From: Symbiodinium microadriaticum
Lineage: Eukaryota > Sar > Dinophyceae > Suessiales > Symbiodiniaceae
Assembly: GCA_001939145.1 (NCBI GenBank)
Contig: LSRX01001138.1
Location: 1 to 64,000 of the forward strand
Length of the DNA: 64,000 nucleotides
Direction: 5' to 3'
The notes under the pieces are model-generated. The model was not told the DNA's origin, searched no databases, and was given only the letters and a program-made list of their open reading frames with translations. Below are positions 22,379-34,300 of this stretch, piece after piece (the first letter of the stretch is position 1; each line of letters starts with the position of its first letter). Both the position numbers and the translations under genes were made by a program.

Positions 22379-23217
22379 GTTGGTCAGGGCACGCTGCCCG
22401 GTGCCATGGATACCGCTCCCAGGCCTTCTTGCTCGGCACAGGTAGGACCTGCGAGGGATGTGGCAAGACATACTCCTCCCCAGGCCGACTTAAGCGCCAT
22501 CTGGTCACCGCATCATTATGCCGGGAGAGATGGGGAGCCTTCGTCCCTGCCTGTGAGCCCCCCAATCAGGTGCATGCTCAGGCACCGCCGGAGGTTATGC
22601 CTGGCACATTGCGGGTCCCACCCGTTCTTTGCCCCCCGGATAATACCTGCCAGCCGCTCCTGACAGCACTGCTCGCACTGGACGAAGAGCCTTCGGAGTC
22701 TTCTGATCTTGGGTGGCAGCTCCTCGAAGAGCACATAGCACCCTTCGAAACCCTGCGACGGACGGTCGAGACCTGGATTGGACGCTCTGATGCCCAGCCC
22801 TGGGCGCAGGAGGTCGGAGCGGACTTGCTCCTCTTGCTGGACCCTGCCCTCATCTGTGAAAGTGTGCAGGCAATTCCCCCCAGCCGTGCCTGCCCTGCTG
22901 ACATTGTCCCAGCATGGCCCAACCTTTCACCTGTCTCTCATGTGTCCTCCGGCCGACCCTGCATCTTTAGCGTACCGGCACCACCGCCTGGACTTTGGTT
23001 GCCTGGTTCTGCTACATCCCTTACGGTTCGGCAAGCTAAAGCTTTTGCTGATTGGATCGAGGGCGCTTGCAGGGTCATTGCTGAAGCCGTGCTGCTTTCG
23101 CAACACCAGCCCTTCTGCATTGAGTGCCCGGGGATCAGGAAAGCGGCTGGACCCGCTGTGTCTTGGCTTGAAGATTGTGGCTTCACGGTACAGGTGTCCC
23201 GCATCTTCTCGCCCTGA
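22327..23217 (+). pseudogene. ORF3 C-terminus: two zinc-finger-like motifs
   Basis: Back in the original frame, the sequence shows CREVCIPC followed by a His/Cys pair (HAARCH), then a second finger CEGCGKTYSSPGRLKRH ending in Cys. These are C2H2/CCHC-type fingers as found at the C-terminus of many LINE ORF proteins, where they bind nucleic acid. A 200-residue tail of unknown function follows, ending at the TGA at 23215-23217. The frame joins the preceding segment by a compensating one-base shift around 22290-22330. Confidence 0.7.
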
Positions 23218-23295
23218 CCGGCTTCGTTTCACCTGAATTCGTCCTCTTCTGCAAGGTGAGCGTCCGACATGGACTCCAACGCTGCAAATGGAAAA

Positions 23296-23478
23296 TGTAT
23301 GTATGTATGTATGTATGTATGTATGTATGAATGTATGAATGTATGAATTTATGAATGTATATATACAAAAAAAATATATATGCATACACATGTGTGTGTC
23401 TCTCTATGTGTCTGTGTGTGTGCATATATATATATATATATATATCAACGAATATGTGTATATTTATGTGTACATGTG

Positions 23479-23510
<32 letters not shown>

Positions 23511-23672
23511 CACACTCTTATTTATGCGTTTGCTCATATGCGTGTGTGTGTGTGTGTGTGGCTCTCTATGTTTTAAAAAAGTGTGTGTATACATATATAT
23601 ATATATATATATATATAGATAGATAGATAGGTCGCAGCAACAACAACAACAACAACAACAACAAACACAACA
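23296..23672. repeat. Compound microsatellite: (ATGT)n, (TA)n, (TG)n, (GATA)n, (CAA)n
   Basis: The array begins with (ATGT)n directly at the 3' end of the non-LTR element, then TA/TG-rich runs (about 23370-23620), a short GATA run and (CAA)n at about 23639-23665. All Tyr/Ile/Val-only open frames over it are repeat artefacts. Confidence 0.9.
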
Positions 23673-26600
23673 ACTGCCTTACTTGTTTCTTCAGTCAGGC
23701 GGCCGAAACTGGGGGCAGCTGCCCGAGGGCTCCTGCAGCTGAGGCTGAGGTTGCGTCAGTCCAAAGAGGGTCTCCACGGAGGGTTTAGGGTGGGAAGTGT
23801 CCCTTTCTTTTAAGCTTTCTCCCGCGGGCTTCGGGCGTCTACAGGAATTCTTCATGCGTGATGCCAGAGAAGTCTTGCCTGGATGACTCGCCGCCGGATG
23901 ACTGCAGGCGAGACCCCTGGACAGTGGCAGCAAGGGGCACCTGTAGCGCAGCATTCAGACTGAAGTGCATGAGTGCGGCACCGGTGCAGCAAGAAGAATA
24001 CGTGCCGAGACACCAAAGGTTCCCCTGGACGCACTGGCTGGCGGGGTGCCGGACTGCTGTTCAAGAGCTCATCATCCAAGTTGCCCTTAGCTCGCTCGAA
24101 ATCACGAGACGCGGGACATGCGAGGAGCGCAAGGATTCTTGGAATGTGGGGGAAAAGCCGACGCATCACTGTCAACACCGTTCAATCAGCACACTGTTTT
24201 CAGCTAACCTTGCTTCAGACGAAAGTCGAAGGATGGCAATGCCGGCTGCTTCGCCGATTTGCGGAGGGTGTGAACTGCTCCCTCAGCAGCTGCATCCTGC
24301 AAGAGGCATGGATTTCGACGCAGCTTTCCTAAGATTGAGCTTTTTGTTCGCTGGCTCCTTCAGACCACTCAGCGGCATGTCAATGTACTTTGGCTTCACT
24401 TCCTCAGCCGAATCGTCTGTCGTGTATCACACACCCGGAGCTGCGGCAGTTACCAGAACGAGGAGAAGTTGCTAACAGTATAACCCCACTGTCTCTTACC
24501 TGATATGACCCTGCAAACCATTTTTACACCTTGAAACACCTTCGAAGATATTTCGAACAGAAAAACTTATCTGAAACTGCGTCAAGAAGCTGTCGCCAGC
24601 GGGTATTGTGAGCGGGGCTTCTGCTTCCTTGACACACTTGCGTGGTGACGGCGGCTTCGGGTTCAGGGTGGTAAGGGTTGAGCAATCAGAGTTCAGGGCT
24701 GATCCATACTATCTTATATTATATAGTTATATATATATATATATATATACTATACTATATTATATTATGTTGTTTTATTCGGTTCCTATATATATATATA
24801 TATATATTCATGTTTTTTCGGTATATATTTTGTATGTATTAGAATATATATATATATATATATTATAGTATATTGTATGAAGGACCCCGAAGACCTAGGC
24901 TGGGCCAACATCCGGCTATCCACGGAAAACTCGTTCTGCTCAAGTCATCGGCTTCTACATAACGAGGCGCAAGATAGCGAGAGAAACTCGACAGACAAAA
25001 GCCCAATTGCCGGGCCCTTGAGCAAGTTCACTTTATTTTGGGGGCCTTAATGGTTCCTTTATGATAATCATAGTAACTATAGTATAGTATACTATACCCC
25101 AAACCCCTTCTTCTAATGATTAAGGCTCCTACATGACTTGCGGTTCAGCTTCGGTGGCGCAATCAGGTCCTCGGGTTCGGTGTCTGGCTCCTCTGGCTCT
25201 GCCTCATGGAGCGCTTTTCGTGCACGGGATGTGCTGCCACTATGCTGTTGTGGTTGTAACAGTTGTTCGATGTTGTCGGAGTTGTAGAGCGTCGATGATT
25301 TTCAGTGCCTGGTACTACTCCACAATTCCTGCAACTCAGAGAACTACTGCAGCACGACAGTCAAACGTAACAGGAAAACGGGTGGGGTCTGGCACGGCCG
25401 CGTGGAAGTGCAAAGACAAAGTCGAAGCATGCAAGAATACATCCCGCCCTTACAGAGCGGCCACTGACAGCCCCGACACATAGGCGCGGTCAAAGCGGGC
25501 AAGACTGCACTGGACTGGACCACCCACACAAAAATGTAGGAGAGATGGACTGCCAAGGCGGCGGACACGGTGTAAACCACGACGGCAACAGAAACAACAA
25601 CAATGACGACGATGCTGACAAAGCTGAGGACGGTGACTGCTCTCCCCCTGCTGCTACTTCTACTGCTGCTACTTCTACCTGCCACTGCCGCTAGCATGAC
25701 TGCCAGCAGGATTAGCAGCAACATTGCGACGGACTGGATGGGTAATTAACATTAGGATTACCTGTGATGCCTGGGGTATCAGATTTAGGGCTTTGGAGAT
25801 TTGGCGCTTAGGATCCTGAAACTCTTCTTGTCCAAGGCCCAAGCGCGAGCTTCCACAACTGGCCGAGACTCCTGGGCGTCTGCATCTCGCATTTCAAAGG
25901 TGAGCGCGCTCTTGGGGGGCTTAGAGCTTACGGATTTCGGCAATCAGAGCATCATGTGAACATCCTGTTTCTGAAACGAGCTTCTCTATAAACACCCTCT
26001 TAGCTTTCCTGTGTTTTGCATGTGCCTCCTTCTCAGGAAAGCTTGGACACATAGCAACGATATGACAGCGCTCCAATGAGTGTTTAGTGTAATAGCACAT
26101 GAGGGTAGGCGTTGATTTTATACACATGTTCTCTGTACGCCAGCTCTAAAAATCCCACGAATCGTCAAGCGACCTCAATGCGCTTGCCTGCCGGGCTTCT
26201 GCTTCAGCCTTCCCATGCTTCATCACACCAATTCCTCCCCGTCTCCGGAGATTCCCCGATGCAATGAGTCCTCAGATACAGGGCGAGCCAATCAGAACGA
26301 ATCAAGTTGTTGTCAGAGGAGTAGCGAGTGACCGGTTGCCGAGTGCTGTTCTTGTTGATGTTGTTTGTGACATGCGTTAGTGACTGTGTCAGCCGTGTTA
26401 GTGCTATCAAGAAGATCATGCTGTAGCTAAGGCTTCTTCGATCAGTATCATGACTTCAAAGATTTGCTGCTGCTTGTTCATATCCGCAACACTGGTATCG
26501 CCCGCGAACCCTACCCCCTGAACCCACTACTGTTCTTAGCTGGGCCACGACGTTCCCACTCTTCCGCGGTCCATCTCAGGGGCCGCCAAAACTCTGAAAA

Positions 26601-26783
26601 GCCCACCGCTCGATCACGCGCGTAGGTGTACCGCACCTTGGCTCAGAAGTTTAGGTAGATACCTGTCTGTCTGTCTGTCTGTCTGCCTGCCTGCCTGCCT
26701 GCCTGTCTGTCTGTCTGTCGGTCTGTCGGTCTGTCGATCTGTCGGTCTGTCTGTCTCTGTCCGTCCGTCTGTATGTACATACA

Positions 26784-26814
<31 letters not shown>

Positions 26815-27601
26815 GTGTGTGTGCATGGGATATAATATAGAAATCTTATAGATACACAGATATAACGATATGGTTAGAGAATGTTAGAGATATGGGTATA
26901 GATCTAGGTATAGATATGGATGTATGAGTATATATATATATATATATTACATGTATGTCAATGTATGTATATATGTACGTACTTACATACATATGTACTT
27001 GCATACGTATGTACTTACGTACAAGCATACAAACAAACAAACAAACAAACAAGCAAACAAACATACATACATGCATACATGCATAAATACATACATGCAT
27101 GCGTAGATATGTGTATCTCTGACATATACACATGTATACATGATCCGAAGCCCAAAGGTGTTCGGGGCAAGGGTGACCAGCATCTTCAGGATGCCCCAGG
27201 CGCTGCTAGAACCCCCTAACCAGCCGTGTAACCTGTAGCTTTTAGGGTTTCGACTTGGTACACTTCTCGATTTCATTTAGGGTTTAGGGTTTTAGGGTTT
27301 AGGGTTTAGGTAGCTGCGAGTACCGAGGAAGTACAAGACACAAGACACCTCATGATTTCGGCAAGGTGGAGTTGCCATCATCTACCGTCATCGGCTTCAA
27401 TGCCAGCCGTAATGAAGCAAGGAAGTGCTTGCAGCTTGCAAACAAACGATGGAAGATCGATCTCAGACCAAGGCATCCTTTGCTGTAGGATCCCAAGAGC
27501 GGGCCACTTCGCCAGAAATGGAGTCGACCTGGGCCAGGGACGTCTCACAACCATCATAAGCCGCCTCTCCTTCTTTGAGAGAAAAATTTAAAAAGCTAGC
27601 T
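23673..27601. other. Repeat-rich stretch without a supported gene
   Basis: No frame shows recognisable motifs. Contents: (TA)n blocks at about 24718-24870 and around 25075-25100, a Val/Ser-rich minus-strand frame at 25344-25724 that follows biased simple sequence, a tetranucleotide cluster at 26663-27110, and TTTAGGG strings at about 27270-27310. A 108-codon minus-strand frame at 23852-24178 has protein-like composition but no known domain. Confidence 0.45.
26663..27110. repeat. Tetranucleotide cluster: (TGTC)n, (TGCC)n, (ATAC)n, (AAAC)n
   Basis: Tandem TGTC and TGCC units (about 26663-26770) pass into ATAC units (26773-26813), then AC/TA-rich DNA and a short AAAC run near 27027-27060. Adjacent tracts differ by single substitutions, consistent with expansion of drifting units. 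Confidence 0.9.
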
Positions 27602-29349
27602 TTAAGCCTTTTGTAACGCATCTCCTGGCCGAGCGGCCGAATCTTGGGACTCGGGTTCGGAAAGCACTTCCGGGGCCTGCTCGATGAGATCCAAGCCTCC
27701 GGGTGTCTGAAAAGCCCGGATGGGCCTCGGGTCCCGCTTCTCCGGCGGATGGGCCACGGCCTCTCGGCGATGGATTGGGGAGGAGAAGACATCCTCGGTG
27801 ACTCCCTGTACTGCAGAGACTCCCTCGGCGCGACCTTTCGGGGCGGGTGCTCCCGGGACCTTCGGGGTCGCGCCGAGCTTTGCCTTGGCTTTAGGCTTGA
27901 CCTTCGGCTTGGCTTTGGCTTTGGCCTTGGCGTCCGCCTGGGCTTTCGGGTTGGCCTGGGCCTTGGGTGCTTGGGCTTTGGCCTCGGCTTTGGCCTCGGC
28001 CTTGGCTTTGGGTGCCGTGGGCGCTTCCCCGACATCGGGAAAATCATCTGGCCCGGAATACTCGGCATCGTCCGGGTCGTACCAGTCTGGGTCCGCAGAC
28101 TTGAGCTGCATCGACCATGGGACTTGCGATGAAAGTGGAGGGGGTGCAGCCTCGGGCAGGGGCGGGGGCTTGGTCTTCTTCGGTGTCGGAATCGCTTTCG
28201 CAACCGGCACCCGTGTGTCTTCTGCAAAAAGGTTCGATACTCCACTGGGCACAAAAGAACCAAAGCCCGGCAGAGAATCGAAGATGGAGACCTGCAAACA
28301 CAGAGTTGTCGCCTTATCAACAGTCCCGAAACAAATGGCAACAAAGGCAGCACGATGTGCTCTAGTATTCTAGTGCTAGTCCTGTGCTTGCTAACGCCCG
28401 CCTGTCCATCCTGCACTTCTGGCGGCTCCTCTTCTTTGTCCTTTCTTTGGACGGTGTCGCATGCCTACGACTCCCCTCTAACTGCGAAAAAGAAGATACT
28501 CCTCGAGGCTACTACGTACTCACCACTCCACAGACGAGATACCCTGTCTTTCCTGCGTCGGTGTCCATCCTAGAGAACGGTGTGGCCTATGGCAACTGCC
28601 AGTCGAACTCGACCCACCAAGAAGGCATGCCGATCTCACCAACAACAAAATAAAAGAAGAAGGCTTTTGCAAGGCTGAATGGCAAGGCACTGGTTCTGCC
28701 TTTGGCTTTGGGGTTGCCTTTCCTTTCCCCTTGGCTTTGGGCTTTGCATCCGCCTTCGCCTTGCCAGCGGCTTTGGCCTGCGGCAATGAGTCCCGAGTGC
28801 TCCAACACAAGAATGAGGAGTTCTCTACATTCGTGCTTTAGGATACTGCGGCGAAGAACACAAACAATAACGAAAGGGCATCGTTCTGCCAACAGCACTT
28901 GTGGTCAGGACATGACCTTAAAACGTTAGACTGGGAAGAAGCAAGTGCCAACAGGATGGCAGGCTCACTTCGTTAGTTGCACCCAACAACGTAGTGAACC
29001 AAGCACATCCCGTCTAGCAGAACAGAATCTCATGGAAACGCAACCCCGTGCAAGATGCTCGGCACTCAGTGGGAGTGCCGCCCTGCTTGCGTCAAGCGAA
29101 TGTTTGAGCTGAACGCTGCGACAGTTCCAAACACCTGCTTTCGTTCCTACCTTCGAGACCCGCTGGGCCTTAGAGCCATCCCCCTCTTCAGCCGATCAGT
29201 CAATTCGCAAGGATTACAGAAGGGAACCGACGAAAAGCTTATGGATCACTCCGCACCCTTCATCACCCTTCTGCTTCTCCTGCCTTCGCTTTGGCTTTGG
29301 CGGCTGCTTGGAGCTGTGCTTGAAGCAAGGCATGGGCCGACTCAAACTC
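27602..29349 (-). CDS. Ala/Lys/Pro-rich protein, three exons (5' end not resolved)
   Basis: Three phase-compatible minus-strand exons: 29275-29349 (25 residues, ending AAAKAKAKAGE), 28691-28777 (29 residues of Lys/Ala repeat, beginning AKAAGKAKADAK) and 27602-28291 (about 229 residues, beginning VSIFDSLPGF and containing a long KAQ/KAEAKA repeat). All three acceptors end in AG, two of them CAG|G. The first donor reads GC (after AGE) and the second GT (after AEP). The frame passes through both joins in phase 0. The repeat is histone-H1-like in composition but has no globular winged-helix that I can see, so I call it only a basic, probably disordered protein. No initiator ATG is placed; further 5' exons are likely. 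Confidence 0.55.
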
Positions 29350-29714
29350 CTGGAAATTGACGGAGCCACTCCTCAGCAACTGCAATGCCAGGAGTGGAGG
29401 CTTACACACCCAACCCTAAACCCTAAACCCCAAACCCAAACTCGAAACCCCAAACCTTAAAGCAAGAGCGCACAGGAAAAGCTGTGGATGACAATGCACT
29501 GAAGCTGAGGCCGGAGATCCCCTGCAAACCCCTAAAGCCCAAACTTCAAATCTTTCCCGGTCTGCTTCGAGAGTCGAGTCTTTGTCGAGGCCTTTGAAAA
29601 TCTTTTGCCTAGGTCGGCGGCATGCGGCAGCTGAAGCTATGAACTGCCACTAGTGTTATTGTTGCTCTTCGTGTTGCCATAATCAACATAAGTGCTACTG
29701 TATGTGTGAATAGG

Positions 29715-29968
29715 TGTAGATAGGTAGATAGGTAGATAGATAGATAATTAGATTAGACACAAGCGGATGAAATACCATTAGAAGATATAAGTGNNNNNNN
29801 NNNNNNNNNNNNNNNNNNNNNNNNNNNNNNNNNNNNNNNNNNNNNNNNNNNNNNNNNNNNNNNNNNNNNNNNNNNNNNNNNNNNTAGATAGATAGATAGA
29901 TAGATGGGTAGATAGATAGATAGATAGATAGATAGCTAGGTAGATAGATGGATAGATAGATAGGTAAT

Positions 29969-30003
<35 letters not shown>

Positions 30004-30175
30004 ATAGATAGGCAAATAGATAGATAGATAGATAGGTAGATAGATCGATCGATAGATCGATAGATCGATAGATCGATAGACCGATAGATAGATCGATAGA
30101 TAGGTACGTAGATAGATAGGTAGGTAGGTAGGTAGGTAGGCAGATAGGTAAGTAGATAGATGGATAGATTAGATC
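29715..30175. repeat. (TAGA)n array containing a 91-base assembly gap
   Basis: TAGA units with scattered TAGG/TCGA variants run from about 29715 to 30170. Bases 29794-29884 are N, so the true array length is unknown. Confidence 0.93.
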
Positions 30176-30187
30176 AAACAAGGGCGC

Positions 30188-30219
<32 letters not shown>

Positions 30220-31230
30220 GTATATATATATATAAACAAAAATACATATGTATATATGCATATATATGTATATATGTATATATGTGTATGTATGTATGTA
30301 TATATGCATGTCTACATGTTGACATATACATGTTATAGATGTGTATATATTGTTATACACGTTTATTTCTGGGTTCATTCATGCATTGATTCACGGCTTT
30401 TTTGTTTGCTTGTTCATTTCTGTGTCGATTTGTCCGTGTCTCTCCATTTATCGTTTTTCTGCTGCTTTAATATCTGGCCATCTTCCTACTACTACAGGCT
30501 GACCTAACCCCAAAACCCACGATTACTTGTCTTGCAGATTGATACGGCCATAGCTCGGACCGCATCTCGAAGCCCAGTTGCAACTTCTCTTCGCTCACAG
30601 GCTGCTTAAGGCCCTGGAGTTCACCCACCTGATGCGACCAGGGGCTACGGTCAGGGTTTAGGCTTGGGTAGACTAACACTACACTGGGAGCGCCCTGCAG
30701 AAGTAGAGAGCACCTGCGCATGTGAAAAGAGTGATGATGCTAATAACAACAAGTTCAAGGCGAGTACGATTAATGCTGAGCCAGCACATCAGTAATCGTA
30801 GTCATGGCCTGAACATTAGATACTGGCACGAATACCTTGATCAGTAGTCATGGAAATTGGCTCTGGTGGCGTTCAAAACAACCAAAAATACAACAACCTC
30901 CAGAACAGGAACAATGATGATGGTCATGAAAATGACCATGCATGCTTGCACCAAAAACTGGAGCTTTCGTGAAGAGCTTGCGTCCCATCATTTGGGAATT
31001 GGAAGCTTCAAGCAATTGAGGAGCCCCCCACCCGCCCCAATAAACCCACACGGTGAGATCGTTCAAGCGCAAAGAGCAACCCTTGACGTACTCCATCTGC
31101 GAAGCCCCTGCCTTGTCTCTGGCCCCCAAGGCCCCAAGCCCTAAACCTCCAAACCTCCAAACCCTAATAAACCCTTTCTAAACCCTATAAACCCTAAAGC
31201 TCAAAACTCCTAAACCTCTAAGTCCCTGTA
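30176..31230. other. Microsatellite and non-coding stretch, one possible exon
   Basis: (TA)n/(TATG)n sequence at 30188-30360 is followed by unique DNA. On the minus strand around 30530-30660 a protein-like stretch (SPWSHQVGELQ, then SEEKLQLGFEM) could be an exon, but I recognise no family and no clear splice pair. CCCTAAA-like strings occur at about 31138-31215. Confidence 0.35.
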
Positions 31231-31253
31231 GTGTCTCTGCTCCGAAAGCCCCA

Positions 31254-31562
31254 CAGCCCTGGCTCCGCTTGCCTCCAGCGCCAGGGCCTGAAACTCCTGC
31301 CAGGAGAGGTCGCCATTGCCGTCCTCAAGCCGGAGGTTTCGATACTTCAGATGATTATGATTGGTGCTAGTAACTCATATTCGTCGTGGTCGTGGTCTTG
31401 GTGGTCTTGGTGGTCTTGGTGGTCTTGGTGGTCTTGGTGGTGGTGGTGGTGGTGGTGGTGGTGGTGGTGGTGGTGGTGGTGGTGGTGGTGGTAACGGAAC
31501 ACTAGGATTCTCGAGCTTCTACCATAAGATGCCCACGCCTTGTCATACTTGCTTCGCAGCTC
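31254..31562 (-). CDS. Candidate EF-hand-type exons (two) flanking a (GGT)n intron
   Basis: Minus-strand exon 31523-31562 encodes ELRSKYDKAWASY between a CAG acceptor and a GT donor. A second protein-like stretch at about 31254-31347 contains an EF-hand-like Ca-binding loop, DGNGDLSWQEF, with the first loop position apparently changed. The exon phases do not join directly, so an exon between them is missing or I have misplaced a boundary. Between them lies the (GGT)n array. EF-hand loops bind calcium in regulatory proteins; the rest of this protein is not identified. Confidence 0.4.
31385..31492. repeat. (GGTGGTCTT)n passing into (GGT)n
   Basis: A GGTGGTCTT nonamer repeats several times and then decays into about 18 GGT trinucleotides. 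Poly-Gly, poly-Trp and poly-His frames across it are artefacts. Confidence 0.92.
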
Positions 31563-33414
31563 CTGGCGAAGGCACAGGCAGGCCGGCACGGCTTTCTCTC
31601 CAAGCACCGCTCAACAGTTTAGGTTTCAGGGCAGGCCTTCAGCTTCTCCGGCGAAATCGGTGGCGCATTGCCCATGTGGCGGAGGAGGAGGGAGGATGTG
31701 AATCCCGAGCCAGTAAATCGATAGTAATCCCTCAGGACCGCCCTCCTGTGCAAACACCCCGGAATGTTACAGGTTGAGTCTGTCAAAGCATGTCGACGCC
31801 CAACTTGATCCATATGACTGCCAGCGCACGCAACCGGACCATTCCCCGCACTGTTGCACAAGTTGCACGCACTCACAATCGCAATGTGCATGTGGAGCAG
31901 CTCTTATCATCTGAAGCCTTGCTCCTTCTAACCGCATTCTTCTTGATCCGCATCGGATTAACGGTTTGCCAACTTAGCCTTCTGAGTTCGTCCGAGCCTT
32001 GCGGTATTCTTCGGCGAGGCGGTTGGGCCCCTGCAGCACCTGTGAGTGATGTCAGGGATTCTGGGATTCCTGGGCTCCACCTACTCTGGGGGCGCCACCA
32101 GTGGCAGGTTCGGCCGGTACCCAAGTCGCGATTTCTGTAGCGGAGACAACATGATCATTTGCCTCCATCGTCAGGGTCAGTAAGGTGCACTACTCCAAAG
32201 GGGAGTCACGGCATCCCACAGCCTCCTCACCAATCGCATTGTTCCACTCTCAATCGCGTACTGCGGCTCCTGTGGCCCAGGCACGGGATCATGAAAGCCG
32301 ATGGCTGTGGAGCCAAGCCTCCGAAGCAACGTGCCGAAGGCCCAAAGCTGAAACCCTGAACCCTGGCCCCCCCAAAGCCGTACAGCAGATCGCCAAAATT
32401 CCCCCAAAACTCCCAAAAGCCCATAGCTTGAAACCTCTGAAACTCCCATGCTCGCAGCACTCAAGCCCAGTCTGGCTGGCCGCGTAGAACCTGTGTCAAT
32501 CCCCCTCTGGTGCTCTTCTGTGCCTAAATGACCTCTACCCCGCAAAACATCAATGCTCGGACCAGGAGCTGCGAATTAAACCCACTGAGACATGATAACA
32601 GCAATGCTCATACATGTGTAAATTTTAAAGACAAATAACAACCATCATCAACATAATAATGCCAAAACCGATGCACAAGAAGAAGAGGGTGCCTTGGACG
32701 GGTCCGGGAGATCGGCGCAACCTGACTCGTCGCTTTCCTTGATCAACTCATGCTCGAGGTCCTTCGGGATCTTAGGGTCAGGGTTTAGGGTGCAGGGTTG
32801 TAGTGGTAGCGGTAGTGGTAGCGGTAAGGTAGTGGTATGCGGAAGCAGTAGCAGCGGCAGCAGGAGTAGTAGTAGTCGTCGTCGTCGTCGTCAGTGGTGG
32901 TGGTACTGCTCGTAGCAGCAGCAGTCAGTAAAGGTGGCACTTTCGCAATACCTGCGCGAATCTTGTGCTTCTAATTACAGTGGTGGCTTCTGTTGTCTGC
33001 TACTAGTAGCGCATGAACTATGACTAGGTTGCGACTGTCTTTTCCATGACTTCAATCATTGCTATCGCCGTCGATAATCACTGTCCAGCTACCTTACCAC
33101 TCTTTCCTATGCTAATGAAAAGTCTCGATGCTTGAGGCAGCAGCAACAGCAAATCAGAAGCCTCTGGTTTCGCTCGAGCTTCGAAGCAGGACGCACAAGG
33201 CTTGACATAACTAGGGCTTATTTCAACTAGAGTTCTCTGTGAGATATCGATTCTATGCTGCGGTGTGCGATACTAGGACAGCAGCTCACATGGCGATGTG
33301 GCAGAAAACTCACCCAATGACAAGACAAGTTCAGCCTTCGTGCCAAAGAGCTCGGCGCGAAGTGTGTAAGTCCACCATGAACTTAGTCGAGCAGAAATTC
33401 TCATGTCCGCACTG
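31563..33414. other. Mostly non-coding, with a possible minus-strand exon near 32.2-32.35 kb
   Basis: On the minus strand, about 32200-32320 encodes protein-like sequence (GFHDPVPGPQEPQYAIES, then RLVRRLWDAV) that I do not recognise. A GTA/GCG/GTC trinucleotide-rich patch lies at about 32800-32930. No complete gene is supported. Confidence 0.35.
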
Positions 33415-33971
33415 TTAGGACACTGTCCAGCCGCCATTTGCGAACGTCCCGATGCACTTCACTAAGTCCAATAAGTGGGCCACTAGCCATAGGCACCACT
33501 CGGGCTCCAATACCTCGTCATGGTTGGGATAGACGACATATGCCAATACAAGTGGGGCTAGGCCGGTTGAGGCAGCAACTGCAACGGTCCAGGCTGCCTG
33601 TAGCTGTGGGCATATCGCCACTTCTCGCGCACCTGGCAAGAACTCTCCGGCACGGCATGCCCCCTGCATAACACAGAGCTGCATGATACAGCATCACGCA
33701 GAGTCGGTGCTTATGGTCAAAATGGTCAAGGATTGATCTGATCTGCTATGACATTCTGCATCTAGCCTGTGATGTATGCCTTGCCATCTACTACATAGTG
33801 TGTCTTGACAGCTGTTGAAATCATCGAAAGATCCGGCCGAAGCAGCAGCCCGGTGTCGGTCAATTCTTCTTCGCTCGTGTGACGGGGCTTCACTGCGTCG
33901 TTGTTGCACATACGGAACCATGTGTCTATGAGAACAAGCCAGCTACACCAGCGCGAAGAGCTTGAAAGCAT
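33415..33971 (-). other. Candidate exon pair, one with membrane-like segments
   Basis: Two minus-strand protein-like stretches: 33762-33971 (contains WFRMCNNDAV and LLLRPDLSMISTAVKTHYVV) and 33415-33684 (contains WTVAVAASTGLAPLVLAYVVYP and EPEWCLWLVAHLLDLVKCI). The second has two hydrophobic, helix-length segments separated by a charged loop, as in the first two helices of voltage- or nucleotide-gated cation channels. That resemblance is weak and is only a suggestion; splice sites are not assigned. Confidence 0.3.
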
Positions 33972-34128
33972 TATCTTCCTGCACGGAAGGTACAGCTACA
34001 ACTTTGCTCCCATGCTCCTAGGCGCCTCCCTCTGCCTGCTTGTTCAACTGCCGCCGCTTGGCAATAGGCTCCAGCTGCGGACCATCCGGAGAAGGCCTGA
34101 CGCTGCTCGATATTGAGGGTTAAAGGAT

Positions 34129-34300
34129 TATAATCGGTTTTAGGGTTTAGGGTTTCTGGTTTCAGGATTATAGGATTTAGGGTTTCGGGTTTAAGGATTA
34201 TAGGATTTAGGGTTTAGGGTTTAAGGATTATAGGATTTAGGGTTTAAGGATTCTAGGATTTAGGGTTTAGGGTTTAGGGTTTGGGATTTAGGGTTCGGGG
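34129..34300. repeat. Telomere-like (TTTAGGG) cluster with spacer repeats
   Basis: TTTAGGG and TTTAGGATT/AAGGATTATAGG variants alternate in one orientation for about 170 bases, the densest interstitial telomere-like block in the window. Confidence 0.88.

Larger units (their letters stand above)
8646..23296 (+). mobile_element. Long non-LTR (LINE-type) retrotransposon, about 14.65 kb, mutated copy
   Basis: Plus-strand element bounded by (ATGT)n on both sides, with a short 5' leader (8646-8889), ORF1 (8890-10092), an open but unassigned stretch (10093-11132), ORF2 (11133-17882), ORF3 (17875-23217) and a short 3' tail (23218-23296). There are no LTRs and no long poly-A; the 3' end runs directly into the tetranucleotide array. 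The apurinic-type endonuclease and reverse transcriptase place it among non-LTR retrotransposons. This copy is decayed: one in-frame TGA (16788-16790) and two frameshifts (about 21565 and 22320). It is much longer than usual LINEs (4-8 kb), mainly because of ORF2. Confidence 0.85.

Noticed and set aside
23339-23626. Tyr/Ile/Val/Cys-only frames
   Set aside because: Products of TA/TG microsatellites.
25344-25724. Hydrophobic minus-strand frame that looks like a membrane protein
   Set aside because: Val/Ser/Leu runs come from simple GTT/AGC-type sequence, with no homology-like pattern or splice context.
26663-27110. Possible CRISPR array or tandem regulatory array
   Set aside because: Units are 4 bases with no spacers; this is a microsatellite in a eukaryotic genome.
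27644-28373. Two plus-strand frames rich in Leu/Gly/Ph or Ala/Leu opposite the Lys/Ala-rich gene
   Set aside because: They are antisense shadows of the KA repeat; the minus strand has phase-consistent exons.
31347-31607. Poly-His, poly-Gly and poly-Trp frames
   Set aside because: Products of the (GGT)n array.
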